This document shows, piece after piece, positions 48,614-59,704 of a stretch of DNA of 64,000 bases (position 1 is its first letter; the number at the start of each line of letters is the position of its first letter). A model generated the notes under the pieces. It saw only the letters and a program-made list of their open reading frames with translations. It searched no databases and was not told the DNA's origin. The DNA lies in NCBI RefSeq assembly GCF_900013425.1, contig NZ_FBXK01000003.1, positions 1 to 64,000 of the forward strand, in the 5' to 3' direction. A program made the position numbers and the translations under genes. The DNA comes from Sphingobium sp. Z007. GTDB lineage: Bacteria > Pseudomonadota > Alphaproteobacteria > Sphingomonadales > Sphingomonadaceae.

Positions 48614-49921
48614 TCAGAAGTGGAAACGTCCGCCGAGTGACAGCACGACGGCGTGCGCGTCCTCGAGCTTGCCGTCCATCAGGATCGGCGTCTGCACGGC
48701 CGTGCCGGCATAGGCCGCTGTCGTGCGATCAATAGTCGTATCCTTGAACGTAATATACGCTGCGCCCGCATCGAGCGTGAACCGGGAAGACACGGCATAG
48801 CTTGTGCCGGCAGCGAAATTCCAACGGTTGCTGTCAGGCACTCGAGCGTCCCGATTGCCGTTGCGCGTCGGGGTCTGGGCGTGTTGAACGCCGGCACGAA
48901 CGGTCCAGGCTGGTGTGACCGCGTAATCGATGCCGCCTGCGAAGCTCCAAGTGTCCCGGTAATTTTCCGGGATTGAAACGTTGAGCGGCGCGCCGAGCCG
49001 GATAGCGTCGAATTTCGACCAACCCATGCGGGTCACCTGACCGTTGAGGGTGACCTTGGGCGACACCGCCACGCGCGCTCCGAAGATCGCCTGCCAGGGG
49101 GTCTCGAACGTGGCGTTTGCATTCACTACGCTGTTTTGCCCGGCGAGCGGACCAAGAAGACCGGTCGTCGTCACCGAACCGTCGAGATTATGCTTCACGC
49201 TCGACTTGTAGCTGGCGCCCAGTTGCATGGGGCCGGCGCGATATTGCAGCCCGGCCGACCAGCCAAGATCCCAACCATTGCCTTTCAGCTCCTGGTGGCC
49301 GTCGGCGAGAAGAGGCGATAGGTTCGGCAGATAGTTGGACAATGATGCGTCGGCATATTCGATATTAAGCGCGGCGCCGATGCTGAGATTTGGCGTAACG
49401 AGGTAGGCGATCGATGGCTGGATGTCGTATGTTCGCAGCTTGGTCTTGTCGGCGCTATACCGTGCCCAGCTGTCGGCATCATAATTGGTTGTGAAGCTAT
49501 AAGGGGAGGCGACGGTCAGCCCCAAAGCGAGCCGTGATGTCAGGCCGACGGCTATCGCGCCGGAGGGTAGTACGCCATTATTGATCGGATCACGAGAGCG
49601 TTGGCTCCCGCCTACAGCCGCAGCCGACTGCCCGGGACGGACAATGAGCGTGTTGACATTGTCAACCGACCCTTTGGGAAGGATTACGCTTACGGCCTGG
49701 TGGGCATCGACTCCTTCCATGCCTGCGATCGCAGCCGGATTCCACCAGAGGGACTGTACGCCCTGGTCGGCGACCTCGCCCGAAAAGGCTCGTCCGGCAC
49801 CTCTGGACGATTGTTCCTGAAGGTAAAAGGCCTGCGCGCTCGCGGCTTGCGGCGCGAGCAATCCAGCCGCCACGGCCGATGTTGCGATCCCAACTTTCCA
49901 ATTTTTGCCTGCCACGCCCAT
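48614..49921 (-). CDS. fadL: FadL/OmpP1-family outer-membrane transporter
   Basis: 435 residues with a signal peptide (IATSAVAAGLLAPQAASA, cleavage near QAFYLQ), then the FadL start FYLQEQSSRGAGRAFSGEVA and repeating amphipathic strands ending GGRFHF, a typical outer-membrane C-terminus. Imports long-chain fatty acids. The start may instead be GTG at 49915, since AGGGGAG sits directly before the ATG. Confidence 0.9.
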   Translation of the reverse strand: MGVAGKNWKVGIATSAVAAGLLAPQAASAQAFYLQEQSSRGAGRAFSGEVADQGVQSLWWNPAAIAGMEGVDAHQAVSVILPKGSVDNVNTLIVRPGQSAAAVGGSQRSRDPINNGVLPSGAIAVGLTSRLALGLTVASPYSFTTNYDADSWARYSADKTKLRTYDIQPSIAYLVTPNLSIGAALNIEYADASLSNYLPNLSPLLADGHQELKGNGWDLGWSAGLQYRAGPMQLGASYKSSVKHNLDGSVTTTGLLGPLAGQNSVVNANATFETPWQAIFGARVAVSPKVTLNGQVTRMGWSKFDAIRLGAPLNVSIPENYRDTWSFAGGIDYAVTPAWTVRAGVQHAQTPTRNGNRDARVPDSNRWNFAAGTSYAVSSRFTLDAGAAYITFKDTTIDRTTAAYAGTAVQTPILMDGKLEDAHAVVLSLGGRFHF

Positions 49922-49953
49922 CTCCCCTTTCGTGATTGTCAAATTCCTCGTGC

Positions 49954-50358
49954 TTATCGGAGGCGCGTCCATGTCTGCGTCTTGCACAGGGGCCAGACGA
50001 TGCAGCCCTTGAGGCGCAAATGATCCCGATCGGCTAACGTGACCGTCGCGCTGTATGTACCGCCATCCTCAGCGTTGTAGATGGAACCACCCGACCAACT
50101 GCCCGACTTCCACGTAAAACCCTGCAGAATCTGCAATCCACGAAGCGGACGACCGCGCAACGCAGCGGTCTTGTTCTTTTCGTCACGTAGTTCGGGGTTG
50201 GCTTTGATCCCGTCGGAACTGATCAAGGCACCGCAGATCGATTGCCCGCAGCGGGTGATTTCCACGACGCCATGACGGCTCTCGGTTTGCCAGCGACCGA
50301 CAACGGTGTCGGCGGGCAATGCAGTGCTCGAAGCCAGTAGTGTCAGAATGATCGACAT
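49954..50358 (-). CDS. DUF2147 family secreted protein
   Basis: 134 residues. Signal-like N-terminus (MSIILTLLASSTALPADTVV), then GRWQTESRHGVVEI, RPLRGLQILQGFTWKSGSW and LRLKGCIVWPLCKTQTWTR, the DUF2147 signature. Periplasmic, lipocalin-like; often in fatty-acid or phospholipid-related operons. First gene of the fadL-fadD-merR unit. Confidence 0.85.
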   Translation of the reverse strand: MSIILTLLASSTALPADTVVGRWQTESRHGVVEITRCGQSICGALISSDGIKANPELRDEKNKTAALRGRPLRGLQILQGFTWKSGSWSGGSIYNAEDGGTYSATVTLADRDHLRLKGCIVWPLCKTQTWTRLR

Positions 50359-50444
50359 TGTTCCTCTCCGCGCGCCTTCAGGCGACCGTCTGTTTCACGT
50401 CTGGAGCCAATATGCGGCAAATCAGCGTCCCATAACCATCTCAA

Positions 50445-50462
50445 TGACGTATAGGTAAGTCA
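50445..50462. promoter_or_regulatory. Candidate operator upstream of the fad operon
   Basis: TGACGTATAGGTAAGTCA, partly symmetric with TGAC/GTCA arms, about 90 bases before the DUF2147 start. Similar in arms to the site at 51428-51441. May be the MerR-type regulator's binding site; not proven. Confidence 0.35.
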
Positions 50463-50569
50463 ATAGCTCAATGCGTCATCAAAATGCCTATTAGGTTGTG
50501 TGCGAATTGGAGGGGTCAGGCGCTGCTGGCCCCGTCGTCAGGGTTCGGGCGTGTTCGTGTGTGACGCCG

Positions 50570-51214
50570 TCAAGCTATTGATCTGTGCGTGCCTTCAAGC
50601 AAGGAAAGATTGCGATAATTGCCCAGTTCCTGAATGCGCTGGATGGAACGCGACACTTCGCCGTCAGCCGCCCCGTTCGCGGCAACGACCAGGCGCCCGT
50701 AGCCGCCGGCGTGAATGCGAAAGTCGCTCCAGATCCGGACGCTATCCCCGATGATGCAGGAGACGAGATGGCCCGGATGGAAGTCGGCCCGATCGACAAC
50801 CGGCTCGGCGTAGCTATCGTTCGCCACAACGACGATGTGGGTTGCGCGGATGACCAGGCCCGGCAGCGTTTCCATCCACTGCAAGGTATCACTGAAGGGG
50901 CCGACGTCGGGAGCAGACCAGAACTGCGCGTCCGCGCTGACCGAGGTTGACGTTAGCGTCGTGGTGACCGCTTCACTGTGCCTTTCCCAGGCCAGCCGCC
51001 CGTTGGCGGACCACTCCGTTTCCAGGTGGCGCAGGTTGCGATCGAGTCCAGAGGCACATCGCTGCTGCAGGATCAGCCATTCCTTCTCCCGGTCATTCTC
51101 ATCGACCAGGCGAACCGTCTGAAATGCCATGGCGGGCAATTCGAGTGCAGGAAAACGGCGCAGATGCATTTCGCCGACGATCTGACGCCGGAGGGGATGC
51201 TCAGAAAATCGCAT
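50570..51214 (-). pseudogene. DUF3422 family protein, C-terminally truncated
   Basis: 214 codons. EHPLRRQIVGEMHLRRFPAL, GRLAWERHSEAVTTTLTS and GYGRLVVAANGAADGEVSRS are the DUF3422 pattern, but the family is about 420 residues with membrane helices at the end. Here it stops at NYRNLSLLEGTHRSIA, just after the point where homologues continue. Truncated by a rearrangement near 50590. Confidence 0.75.
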
Positions 51215-51534
51215 GTGTGCGCCTTCGAAAACAGGTGCAGTGGCGCTTGGGGAGAGGCGCAGCCGTCGATAAGACGGGCGCGAGCATCATCGCCGGGATG
51301 AGAGTGCGCGGTTTTTCACTGGCGAGCATCCGTACGTTCCTCGGCCAAGACCTCCGATATCAAGCCTCCCGGGAACCGGTGCATGACGATTCCCTCGACG
51401 GCGTGAGAAGAGTGCCAAGATTTTAGTTGACGTAAACGTCATTTCACGCACCATTAGGTAATCAGATGTCCGATTCCCTGGAGAGGCTATCATCGATGCG
51501 TAATGTGGTTGTTGCGGGCTATGCCCGGTCCCCC
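51215..51534. other. Upstream region of the DUF3422 remnant
   Basis: 320 bases without a gene. It contains the TGACGT palindrome at 51428-51441 and ends at the IS21-family element boundary. Confidence 0.5.
51428..51441. promoter_or_regulatory. TGACGT palindrome upstream of the DUF3422 remnant
   Basis: TGACGTAAACGTCA, perfect 6-bp arms, of the kind used by TetR- or LiuR-type regulators of fatty acid/branched-chain catabolism. Confidence 0.4.
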
Positions 51535-51619
51535 TGTTGATTTCCACTGAGATATGACCCGGGATTTTCATCGAGAAGTGACCCGGGTGGAAGGTGTGTC
51601 CCGCGTTGCGGGACGAGGG

Positions 51620-52399
51620 TCAAGCTGGTGATTTTTCCTTTCGTGTTTTGGAGACTGCGGAGCTGGCTTTGAACCGGAAGCTGTCATTGCCGGTCTCGAT
51701 GATGTGGCAGTGGTGGGTGAGCCGATCCAGCAGCGCAGTGGTCATTTTTGCATCGCCAAACACGCCAGCCCATTCGCTGAAGCTGAGATTTGTGGTGATG
51801 ATCACGCTGGTGCGCTCATAGAGTTTGCTGAGCAGATGGAACAGCAGCGCGCCACCTGATGGGCTGAACGGTAGATATCCGAGCTCGTCGAGGATGATGA
51901 GATCGAGGCGCAGCAAGCGCTCAGCGAGCTGGCCGGCCTTGTTCATGACCTTTTCCTGTTCGAGGGCGTTGACCAGGTCGACCGTGGCGAAGAACCGGAC
52001 CTTCTTGCGGTGATGCTCGACGGCCTGGACGCCCAGCGCAGTGGCGATATGGGATTTCCCCGTGCCAGGACCGCCGATCAGCACGACGTTATCACCGCCA
52101 TCGATAAATTCGCCGCCATGCAGTTGCCGGACCATAGCTTCATTGACCTCGCTTGAGGCGAAGTCGAACCCGGCCAGATCCTTGTAGGCCGGGAACCGGG
52201 CTGCCTTGATCTGGTAAGCGATCGAGCGGACCTCCCGCTCAGCCATTTCGGCCTTCAGCAGTTGGGAGATGATCGGCACGGCAGCGTCGAAGGCTGGGGC
52301 ACCTTGCTCGATGAGGTCTCCGACTGCCTGGGCCATGCCATACATCTTGAGCGCCTTGAGCATGACGACAACAGCGGCGCTGGCAGGGTCATGACGCAT
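51620..52399 (-). CDS. istB: IstB helper ATPase of the second IS21 element
   Basis: 259 residues. [18 protein letters not shown] (Walker A), [17 protein letters not shown] (Walker B) and [22 protein letters not shown] at 52399; its first 11 bases overlap the istA end. Differs strongly from the first element's IstB, so the two IS are unrelated within the family. Confidence 0.9.
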   Translation of the reverse strand: MRHDPASAAVVVMLKALKMYGMAQAVGDLIEQGAPAFDAAVPIISQLLKAEMAEREVRSIAYQIKAARFPAYKDLAGFDFASSEVNEAMVRQLHGGEFIDGGDNVVLIGGPGTGKSHIATALGVQAVEHHRKKVRFFATVDLVNALEQEKVMNKAGQLAERLLRLDLIILDELGYLPFSPSGGALLFHLLSKLYERTSVIITTNLSFSEWAGVFGDAKMTTALLDRLTHHCHIIETGNDSFRFKASSAVSKTRKEKSPA

Positions 52400-53915
52400 G
52401 GCGCAGCCCTCCATTACGGAGGGCGTCATAACGCCCGACATCGGCGAGTGGCTCCTGGGCAAGACGCAGTGCCTGGGGCGCATCGATCGGGGGCGCGGGA
52501 GGCGCCTTACCGTCAGTCAGACGGTGCAGAAGGTTGAGAACATGAGTCTTGGTAGCGACGCCTGCCTCAAGCGCCAGTTCGACCGCGCACAGCACCGCCT
52601 GCTCGTCATGCTGCAGCACGAGCGCCAGGATCTCGGCCATCTCCCGATCACCGCCGGGGCGCCGCAGAAGCTGGCTTTGTAGCTGTTTAAAGGCCTCTGG
52701 CAACTGCGTGAACGGCGCACCATTGCGCAGCGCGCCCGGCTTGCGCTGGATCACCGCCAGATAATGCCGCCAGTCATAGATCGTCCGCCCGCCACTGTGG
52801 TGAGATCGCTCAATGATCCGGTTATGCTCACACAGGATCTGCCCCTCGGCGGCGACCACGATCCGCTCAGGATAGATCCTGACACTGACCGGGCGGTTGG
52901 CGAACGAGGCGGGCACGCTGTAGCGGTTGCGCTCGAAGTGGATGAGGCAGATCGGCGACACCCGCTTGGTGTGCTCGACAAAGCCATCAAATGGCCGCCC
53001 CAACTGCATCAGGTTGCCGACCTCCCCAGCATGAACATCGGCAACTGTGCCGGGCAAGCTGCCATGCTGGATATCACCCCATTGCGCGATACACTGTTCC
53101 TCGAGCCAAGCGTTGAGCGCATGGATATCCGGGAAGCTCGGCAAACGCTGCCACAGTCTGCGCCGCGCATCCTGAACGTTCTTCTCGACCTGTCCCTTCT
53201 CCCACCCTGATGCTGGGTTACAAAACTCAGGCTCAAACAGATAATGGCTGGCCATCGCTGCAAACCGGGCGTTGACCTGTCGCGCCTTGCCGCTACCGAT
53301 CCGGTCAACCGCGGTCTTCATATTATCGAAGATCCCGCGTTGCGGAACCCCGCCAAGAACGCGGAACGCCTGGGTCAGCGCGTCGAACAGCATCTCGTGG
53401 GTCTGGAGCGGATAGGCCCGCACGATGAAGGCCTTGCTGTGCGACAGCTTGGTATGCGCCGCCTGTAACTTGACGCGCTCGCCACCAAGAATGGCCCAGT
53501 CTTCACTCCAGTCGAACTGAAATGCCTCACCGGACTGGAAGACCAACGGCACGAATGTTCCGCGCCCGCTGGTCTGCTGCTCAATCTGCCGGCCAGCCTT
53601 CCAGGCCCGCACAAACGCCGCGACACGGCCATAGGACCCATCATAGCCCAAAGACACCAGATCGGCGTGCATCTGCTTGGCTGTGCGCTTCTGTTTGCGC
53701 GACTTGCCGGCCTCGATCCGCAGCCACCCCGACAGCTTCTCAGCATAGGGGTCCAGCTTGCTCGGTCGGTCGGGAATCTTGAACTGCGGTTCTACCGTGC
53801 CCGCGCGCAGATACTTGCGGATCGTGTTGCGCGACAATCCTGTGCGCCGCTCAATCTCACGGATCGGCATCTTCTCCCGAAAGTGCCAACGCCGGATTAC
53901 ACTCAATAGCGCCAT
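52389..53915 (-). CDS. istA: IstA transposase of the second IS21 element
   Basis: 508 residues. HTH ([20 protein letters not shown]), DDE core with [20 protein letters not shown] and [11 protein letters not shown], and C-terminal beta domain ([20 protein letters not shown]). ATG at 53915 with AAGGAG upstream. Appears intact. Confidence 0.9.
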   Translation of the reverse strand: MALLSVIRRWHFREKMPIREIERRTGLSRNTIRKYLRAGTVEPQFKIPDRPSKLDPYAEKLSGWLRIEAGKSRKQKRTAKQMHADLVSLGYDGSYGRVAAFVRAWKAGRQIEQQTSGRGTFVPLVFQSGEAFQFDWSEDWAILGGERVKLQAAHTKLSHSKAFIVRAYPLQTHEMLFDALTQAFRVLGGVPQRGIFDNMKTAVDRIGSGKARQVNARFAAMASHYLFEPEFCNPASGWEKGQVEKNVQDARRRLWQRLPSFPDIHALNAWLEEQCIAQWGDIQHGSLPGTVADVHAGEVGNLMQLGRPFDGFVEHTKRVSPICLIHFERNRYSVPASFANRPVSVRIYPERIVVAAEGQILCEHNRIIERSHHSGGRTIYDWRHYLAVIQRKPGALRNGAPFTQLPEAFKQLQSQLLRRPGGDREMAEILALVLQHDEQAVLCAVELALEAGVATKTHVLNLLHRLTDGKAPPAPPIDAPQALRLAQEPLADVGRYDALRNGGLRHAS

Positions 53916-54028
53916 GTAGATCACTCCTTGATCCCCCGCTGCAATCAGCCAGGGGAAGGTCAGAACATGGGTCACTTCTCAGTGGAAATTTATGCCCCTC
54001 CCGGGTCACATCTCAGTGGAAATCAACA

Positions 54029-54233
54029 CCCTTATCAAAAGCCGTCTCCGAACCCCAGCCTTGGGAAGAATGGAGTTCCGATACATGCTCTAGCGACTAA
54101 AGCAGCACGAGGCTTGAGCATCACTAGGCCAAACGCCTCGCGACCCATTCCAACGGGTTCTCCGACGCTGTGCCCGTTCATTTGTCGTGAACTCCTCTGC
54201 TCCGGTCGCGCACCGTGTAGAGAAGCGTCGAAC
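54029..54233. other. Short spacer between the IS21 element and lpd
   Basis: 205 bases with no gene or clear repeat. It is downstream of lpd and may hold part of its original flanking sequence. Confidence 0.35.
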
Positions 54234-55598
54234 TCATATGTGCAGACCCTGACCCAGGAGCGCTAGCGCCGCTTCTTTTAGCGATTCGGGAAGGGTGGGA
54301 TGGGCGTGCGTGGTGAGCGTCAGATCCTCGGTGGTGCCGCCAAACTCCATCGCCAGCACAGCCTCATGGATCATCGTACCGGCGTCCGGGCCGATGATGT
54401 GAGCGCCGAGAAGCCGATCGGTCTTGGCGTCCGCCAGGAGCTTGGTGAGTCCCCTCGTGTCTCCGTTGCAGCGCGCCCGGCTATTGGCGGAAAAGGGAAA
54501 CTTGCCAACCTTGTACTCGACGCTGGCGGCATTGAGCTCCTCCTCGGTCTTACCCACGCTCGCCACCTCCGGTGAGGTGTAGATGACCGCCGGCACGGTA
54601 TTGTAGTCGACGCCGGCATAGCGCCCAGCGATCCCTTCGACGCAGCGTACGCCGTCCAAAGTCGTCTTATGAGCGAGCATGGGACCGGCGATGACGTCGC
54701 CGATCGCGAAGATGCCCGGGACCACGGTTTTGAACCCTAAGCTGACCGGAATGCGGCCCTTTTCATCAGGCGCGATCCCTACCCGCTCAAGCCCGAGCCC
54801 TTCCGTGTACGGCCTTCGGCCCACCGCGACGAGCACCACGTCGGCCATCAGCGTCTCGGCCGGCCCGCCTTGGGCCGGCTCCAGGGAGATCAGCAGGTCC
54901 TCCTCGCGCTTCTCCACGCCCGTCACTTTGGTCTGAAAGCGAAACTCGAGCCCCTGCTGTTTTAACAACTTGAGCAGTTGACGTGCGATCTCGCGATCCA
55001 TGCTGGGAACGATGCCGTCCAGGAACTCGACCACGGTTACCTTGGCACCGAGCCGCTGCCACACGCATCCAAGCTCAAGGCCGATATAGCCGCCGCCGAT
55101 GACGACAAGATGCTCCGGCACTTTCGCCAGCGAAAGCGCGCCCGTGTTCGAGATGACACGGCACTCGTCGATTTCAATACCCGGCAAGCGCGCGACGTCC
55201 GAGCCAGTCGCAACGAGGATGGCCTTGTTAGCCGTTAGACTTCGGGTTCCCCCTTCCCCAAGTTCGATAGCCAGCCTGTCAGGCGCTTCGAAGCTGGCGC
55301 TACCTTTAACCCATTCGACTTTGTTTTTCTTGAGCAGATGCTCAACCCCCTTGGTCAGACCGGACACGACTTCGTCCTTGCGCCTGATGAGCTGGCATAG
55401 ATTGAGAGCGACGCCGCCAATGCCGATGCCGTGCTCCTCCAGCCCCTCGCTGACCTCCGCGAAGAGTTCGGTCGAGTGAAGGAGCGCTTTCGACGGGATG
55501 CAGCCGACGTTGAGGCAGGTGCCGCCGAGTGTCGGCCGCCGTTCGATACAGGCGACACTCATACCGAGCTGTGAGGCGCGGATCGCCGCCGGATAGGC
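54234..55598 (-). pseudogene. lpd: Dihydrolipoyl dehydrogenase (lpd), 5'-truncated
   Basis: Encodes all but the first ~15 residues of a 460-residue lipoamide dehydrogenase: YPAAIRASQLGMSVACIERR, the redox disulfide GGTCLNVGCIPSKALLHS, VVIGGGYIGLELG (NAD site), and the C-terminal His-Glu pair HAHPTLPES. The FAD GxGxxG loop is lost at the Tn3-family inverted repeat (junction about 55596). No start or ribosome-binding site of its own remains. Enzyme would be inactive without the FAD loop. Confidence 0.85.
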
Positions 55599-55662
55599 CC
55601 AGTCGGCCCGAAGCTGCGATTTTGGCCAGGTTGAAGAACGAACACTGAACGCTTGATTGATT

Positions 55663-56535
55663 CTACCAGGACCGTTGCTGACCACCGACCTCGTAGATAT
55701 CGGCTTCCATGGAGCAATTGTAGCTCTCTGCGATGTTGAACATCTCGGAGAGGAGGCTTTGGATTTCCTCATCAAGGGAAATGCCATCCGGATCGGGGTC
55801 ATAGGCGACGGTCAGTTTGTAATCACAATTGCCGTTTTTTACCATGGCGTAGTCGCGTTCCAGCATCGCCTCAATCCGCTCCCGAGCGGGTTTTCTACCT
55901 CTTCCACGCTTGTTGAAGTTCTCGATAATCAGATGCAGGGCGATGCTGGCAGTGGGCGGCTTTTCCGGCAGTTTGGTCTGTGACGGAATAATGTCGAGCG
56001 CCCGATAGACGGTCATTCGTGAGACCTTCAGGTCGCGGGCAACGCGGGCCTTGCTGGCGCCGGCGGCAAGGCGACGGCGGATTTCATCGTCATCGACGTT
56101 CTTCTTCCGGCCTTTGTAAACGCCTTCGGCGCGCGCCGCTTCGATCCCGGCGCGCTGACGATCCTTGATGAACTTCAGCTCCATATCGGCGACCATGCCG
56201 AGTATGGTGATGACCATTCGCCCCATGTCGCCCGCCGTCGTCACCTCTGGCTCAAGGATGCGCAGCGAAGCTCCCTTTTCATCAAGCTCATGCACCAGGT
56301 TCAGGACATCGCGCGTGGAGCGGCCGAGCCGGTCGAGCCGCAGCACGACCAGCTCGTCGCCGGTGTGCATAAACTGCATGATCGTTTCCAGTTCCGTGCG
56401 CCCGCTCCGCGAGGCCCCCGATCCGGTCTCGGAACGGATAATTTCGCAACCTGCATTCTTGAGGCGGCCAATCTGGATATCCAGATCCTGGTCCGTGGTG
56501 CTGACGCGGGCATATCCGATACGAGCCAAGTGCAA
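55663..56535 (-). CDS. tnpR: Tn3-family resolvase (serine recombinase) with C-terminal extension
   Basis: 290 residues; usual TnpR is about 185. The catalytic Ser is in GYARVSTTDQDLD (S12) and the Arg cluster in LRLDRLGRSTRD. HTH at about 155-180 (ASKARVARDLKVSRMTVYRA). Residues ~185-290 are an extra domain (KPARERIEAMLERDYAMVKN and acidic end) not typical of the family. Resolves cointegrates at the site between it and tnpA. Confidence 0.85.
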   Translation of the reverse strand: MHLARIGYARVSTTDQDLDIQIGRLKNAGCEIIRSETGSGASRSGRTELETIMQFMHTGDELVVLRLDRLGRSTRDVLNLVHELDEKGASLRILEPEVTTAGDMGRMVITILGMVADMELKFIKDRQRAGIEAARAEGVYKGRKKNVDDDEIRRRLAAGASKARVARDLKVSRMTVYRALDIIPSQTKLPEKPPTASIALHLIIENFNKRGRGRKPARERIEAMLERDYAMVKNGNCDYKLTVAYDPDPDGISLDEEIQSLLSEMFNIAESYNCSMEADIYEVGGQQRSW

Positions 56536-56671
56536 AATCCGTCACATTAGGGTGGCTCTTGCAGTGTATCGTCACATTGAGCGCAAACCCACCCTTTTGT
56601 GACAGACGAATGGTGTCACTCGGCCCTATCACTCTGGGGTGTACCCAAATGTTATAGGCCGATCAGCCGCC
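56536..56671 (-). other. Putative res site of the Tn3 element
   Basis: 136-base gap between tnpR and tnpA. Contains TCACATTAGGGTGG, TCACATTGAGCGC and TTTTGTGACA-type words that could be resolvase subsites, plus the tnpR promoter. Precise subsites were not resolved. Confidence 0.45.
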
Positions 56672-59581
56672 TCACGCTGCAAGCCGTCCAAAATCAATCC
56701 GGTCGTTCAGGTCGAGGTCGAAGCGGCCATAAGGGTTCACATGACTGTAGATCAACGGCGTGAGACCACGATAATCTTCCGGCGTCATCCGCCCCGCCCA
56801 CTTCGGCTCAACCAGTACGGTCTGAAGCATGCGGGTGTTCACATACACCAGCGACGCTTGCAGGAGGTGTAGCGCCAGAACGGAGATTTCCTGCTCATGG
56901 ATGCGGTTGGTGGCGATCTCGCCGCCCTTGCCGAAGAACACGAAACCATTAGCGCCGTTCCAGTTCTCAACCACATTCAGCCCTTCGTGGATCTCGCGGC
57001 GGAATGCCTCCTGACGCAAATACCGGCATAGGAAGATTGTTTTGACCGCGCGGCCGAGTTCACTCAGCGCCTTGTAGGTCGGGTGCATCACTTCGGCTCT
57101 GGCAAACCGGAGCAGGATCGCTTCCGGATCGGCGGTGCGCGATTGCATGGCAGCGGCATATTTGACCATTTCGTCATATTGTTGCTCGATCTCGTCCCAG
57201 TCGATCGGGCTGGAGAGGATCGGCAGTAAATTGGAAAGCCGCGTGCGCATGCCGGCTTGGGGAAGGGCCAGTTTCTGGCGTGCCACTGCTTTCAGCCGCG
57301 GGGCAAGCTCAAATCCAAGGAGTCGGCAGAACGCAAAGCCGACTGCGCTCTGGCCGTGGCTATCGACGTACTGGCGCTGGATTTCCATGTCGGTGCAATG
57401 GCGTAGCACGCCTTCGATCATGGAGGCGACCTCCGAGGAAGAGCACCGCTTGAGCTGGGAATAAACGCAGGTCGCGCGCTTCTCCACATGCCAGTAGATC
57501 ATGACGCCACGGCCGCCATAGCGGGCGTGCCATTCCGTCATCAGGTTGCGGTCCCACGCGCCGAACTTCGTTGAATCGGACGCGCATGCCGTGCCCGCAT
57601 CTCCCCATACTGCGGCATTGCGGATTGCCAGTGTCGCGTTTGCTACCCGCGCGCACGCCTCCCTCAGCGCTGGCGCGTGGATGAAACGGCGATGGACATG
57701 CAGCAATTCCTCGTAACTGACATCGGGTGTTGCGCCAGCGACCCGCTTGAGCCCGGCGTTCGTGCCCAAGCCATAGAGACACAGCAAAAGACGCTGAGCC
57801 AAGGCTGCTTTCGACAGGGTAACCCGCGAGGCCGACGTTTCGAAAGCATCCATCAATCCCGTGTCCAGAGCAGCCTCTTTCAACACGTCCAGCAGTCCGG
57901 TCATCGGCCAGCGCTGACCGATCTCGCTTTTGATCGAAGCGAGACCCTTCGGTTCGGGCAAGGGCTTGAACGGTGTAATCGATATCCGGTTGTCGCCGCG
58001 CCACAGGAGCCGGACCTTGTCGTTTTGTGGAATATTGGCATTGAGGAGCAACAGTTCCCGTTCAAGCTCCTCCCGGATCGAGGCGCAAAACGCCTGCGCA
58101 TCTGGCGTCAGGCTGAGGCCGGAATAGTACGCATCTCGCCTGATCTCGAAGTCCTTGGGAAGATCGTCATCGGGATTGCGATAGCGATCCGCCCCGACCA
58201 CCCAGATTTCTTTGGAGCGGATGCGGTCGCGCAGTTGCGTCAGGACGCAAAGCTCATAGCTGATCCGGTTTACCCGCCCATCGTCATCAATGACGGAACT
58301 GCGCCATCGCGCTGGAATCACCTCATCGATCGGAACATCCTGCAATGGCACGAAGCGGCATCCGCCATCCACCTTGCTCCTGATCCAGTCGAGGGCCGCC
58401 AGGACCGGCCGCCACACCGCGTTGTTCGACCGGAACTCAAGTACGGAAAGCAGGCTTGGCAGCATGCGCCGGTAATGATTGGCCCAGGAACCACGCATCA
58501 CCTTGTAGATGCGCCGGTCCAGAGCGCCCTTCGCATGGCTCTCCTTGACGATCGCCGCCAGCTTGGCCTTACCGGCGATCGGGAAAATGACATCGCAGAT
58601 GCGCCCCGATGGTTCATTGATCGAGGCGCTGGCGATCTCGACCAGCAGGCGCTCCTTTCCATAGACCCGCTCGATGTCTTTCGCGATATCGCCCACCACC
58701 TTGCGTTTCGAGCGCGTTCCGATCTTGTGAACGGTTTCGATCAGCAGGTCGATCATCGCGTCAGTGAGTTGCGCCTCCCGCGACATTAGATAAATCGCAT
58801 AAAGGCCGAGCTGTCGCGCCGGCGCATGCCGGCGCATCTCCGAGGCCTTTTCACCGGCAACGCGGCGAACAATCTGATCGACCCATGGCTTGCCCGTAGC
58901 CGTCAGGAGATCATGGGGAAGATCAAGTCTCTGGATAAAGGCGAGTTTCTCGGTCACGTCGAGAATGTTGTCGAGCGTTGCCTGTCCGGCGTCACCCTTC
59001 ATCCTGTTGAATCCGGTCGAGCTGTCCGGATCGGCAAGCGAGGCTTCCAATAACGCCACCGCATCTGACGAAAGCCGATCACTGGCTCCGATCAGCCAGG
59101 TGTCCAGATAATCTTGCCGTTGTGAGCGAACGACACGTTCAAGCTCCTTGCGCGACGGCCCATAAATACGCCGGTCCCGGCACCACAGGAAAACATGCTC
59201 AAGCATGGCATTGATCGACTGGCCGCCCGGGCACAGCTCGCCAGCAATCCATTCCGTCAATTGCGCGCGATCCACCCGCTTCATGCGGTGATATCCAAGA
59301 TGGATCAGGATCTCCGCACAATGCCGTCGTGCTGTCCGACTGGAAAAGTCATAACCGGCTATCTCGCCAGCCTCGACACCGAGTTGCTCGGCCAGATACG
59401 AGAGGCCATCGGTAGGGATTGAGCCGGGATCGATCGCGAAAAACCCCAGGGAAGCGAAGAATTTCAGCTGCGCGGCGAGGCCAAGGCGCGTCAGGGCCGG
59501 CTTCGAATTTACAAAATCAATATCGGCAAAGCTCAGGCTCCATCGTCCGATCAAATCCCCGCCCGGAATACTCCGATCCAT
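56672..59581 (-). CDS. tnpA: Tn3-family transposase TnpA
   Basis: 969 residues, normal for the family. DUF4158-like N-terminus ([18 protein letters not shown]). The C-terminal catalytic domain shows [15 protein letters not shown] (first Asp region), [19 protein letters not shown] (second Asp) and [17 protein letters not shown] (Glu region). ATG at 59581 with GGGAG upstream. Appears intact. Confidence 0.95.
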   Translation of the reverse strand: MDRSIPGGDLIGRWSLSFADIDFVNSKPALTRLGLAAQLKFFASLGFFAIDPGSIPTDGLSYLAEQLGVEAGEIAGYDFSSRTARRHCAEILIHLGYHRMKRVDRAQLTEWIAGELCPGGQSINAMLEHVFLWCRDRRIYGPSRKELERVVRSQRQDYLDTWLIGASDRLSSDAVALLEASLADPDSSTGFNRMKGDAGQATLDNILDVTEKLAFIQRLDLPHDLLTATGKPWVDQIVRRVAGEKASEMRRHAPARQLGLYAIYLMSREAQLTDAMIDLLIETVHKIGTRSKRKVVGDIAKDIERVYGKERLLVEIASASINEPSGRICDVIFPIAGKAKLAAIVKESHAKGALDRRIYKVMRGSWANHYRRMLPSLLSVLEFRSNNAVWRPVLAALDWIRSKVDGGCRFVPLQDVPIDEVIPARWRSSVIDDDGRVNRISYELCVLTQLRDRIRSKEIWVVGADRYRNPDDDLPKDFEIRRDAYYSGLSLTPDAQAFCASIREELERELLLLNANIPQNDKVRLLWRGDNRISITPFKPLPEPKGLASIKSEIGQRWPMTGLLDVLKEAALDTGLMDAFETSASRVTLSKAALAQRLLLCLYGLGTNAGLKRVAGATPDVSYEELLHVHRRFIHAPALREACARVANATLAIRNAAVWGDAGTACASDSTKFGAWDRNLMTEWHARYGGRGVMIYWHVEKRATCVYSQLKRCSSSEVASMIEGVLRHCTDMEIQRQYVDSHGQSAVGFAFCRLLGFELAPRLKAVARQKLALPQAGMRTRLSNLLPILSSPIDWDEIEQQYDEMVKYAAAMQSRTADPEAILLRFARAEVMHPTYKALSELGRAVKTIFLCRYLRQEAFRREIHEGLNVVENWNGANGFVFFGKGGEIATNRIHEQEISVLALHLLQASLVYVNTRMLQTVLVEPKWAGRMTPEDYRGLTPLIYSHVNPYGRFDLDLNDRIDFGRLAA

Positions 59582-59704
59582 CAACCCACTCCCTATGATG
59601 GAGCGAACTGTCCTCTTCTATGATTTCCATCGTCAATACCGAATGCCACGTTCCCAAAACGTTCTCCGACTTGGCCAAAATCGCAGCTTGGGGCCGACTG
59701 GGCC

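Larger units (their letters stand above)
51535..54028 (-). mobile_element. Second IS21-family element
   Basis: 2494 bp. The ends match closely: TGTTGATTTCCACTGAGAT at the left and the same 19 bases on the opposite strand at the right, each followed by a TGACCCGGG repeat that occurs again inside. Carries istA and istB on the minus strand. Flanks (GGTCCCCC left, CCCTTATC right) share at most 3 bases, so no clear target duplication. Confidence 0.85.
55596..59704 (-). mobile_element. Tn3-family transposon (tnpR-tnpA)
   Basis: 4109 bp. Near-identical inverted ends: GGCCCAGTCGGCCCGAAGCT at the left, and on the opposite strand at 59704 GGCCCAGTCGGCCCCAAGCT, with similarity extending about 45 bases. 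Contains only resolvase and transposase. Flanking pentamers (GGATA left, TACGT right) do not match, so no 5-bp target duplication; lpd and cusA flanks come from unrelated genes. Confidence 0.85.

Noticed and set aside
54234..55802. Intact 522-residue lpd
   Set aside because: The first ~68 codons are Tn3 inverted repeat and resolvase-end sequence; the native FAD loop and start are missing.
57677..58789. 370-codon plus-strand open frame
   Set aside because: Antisense to Tn3 tnpA.
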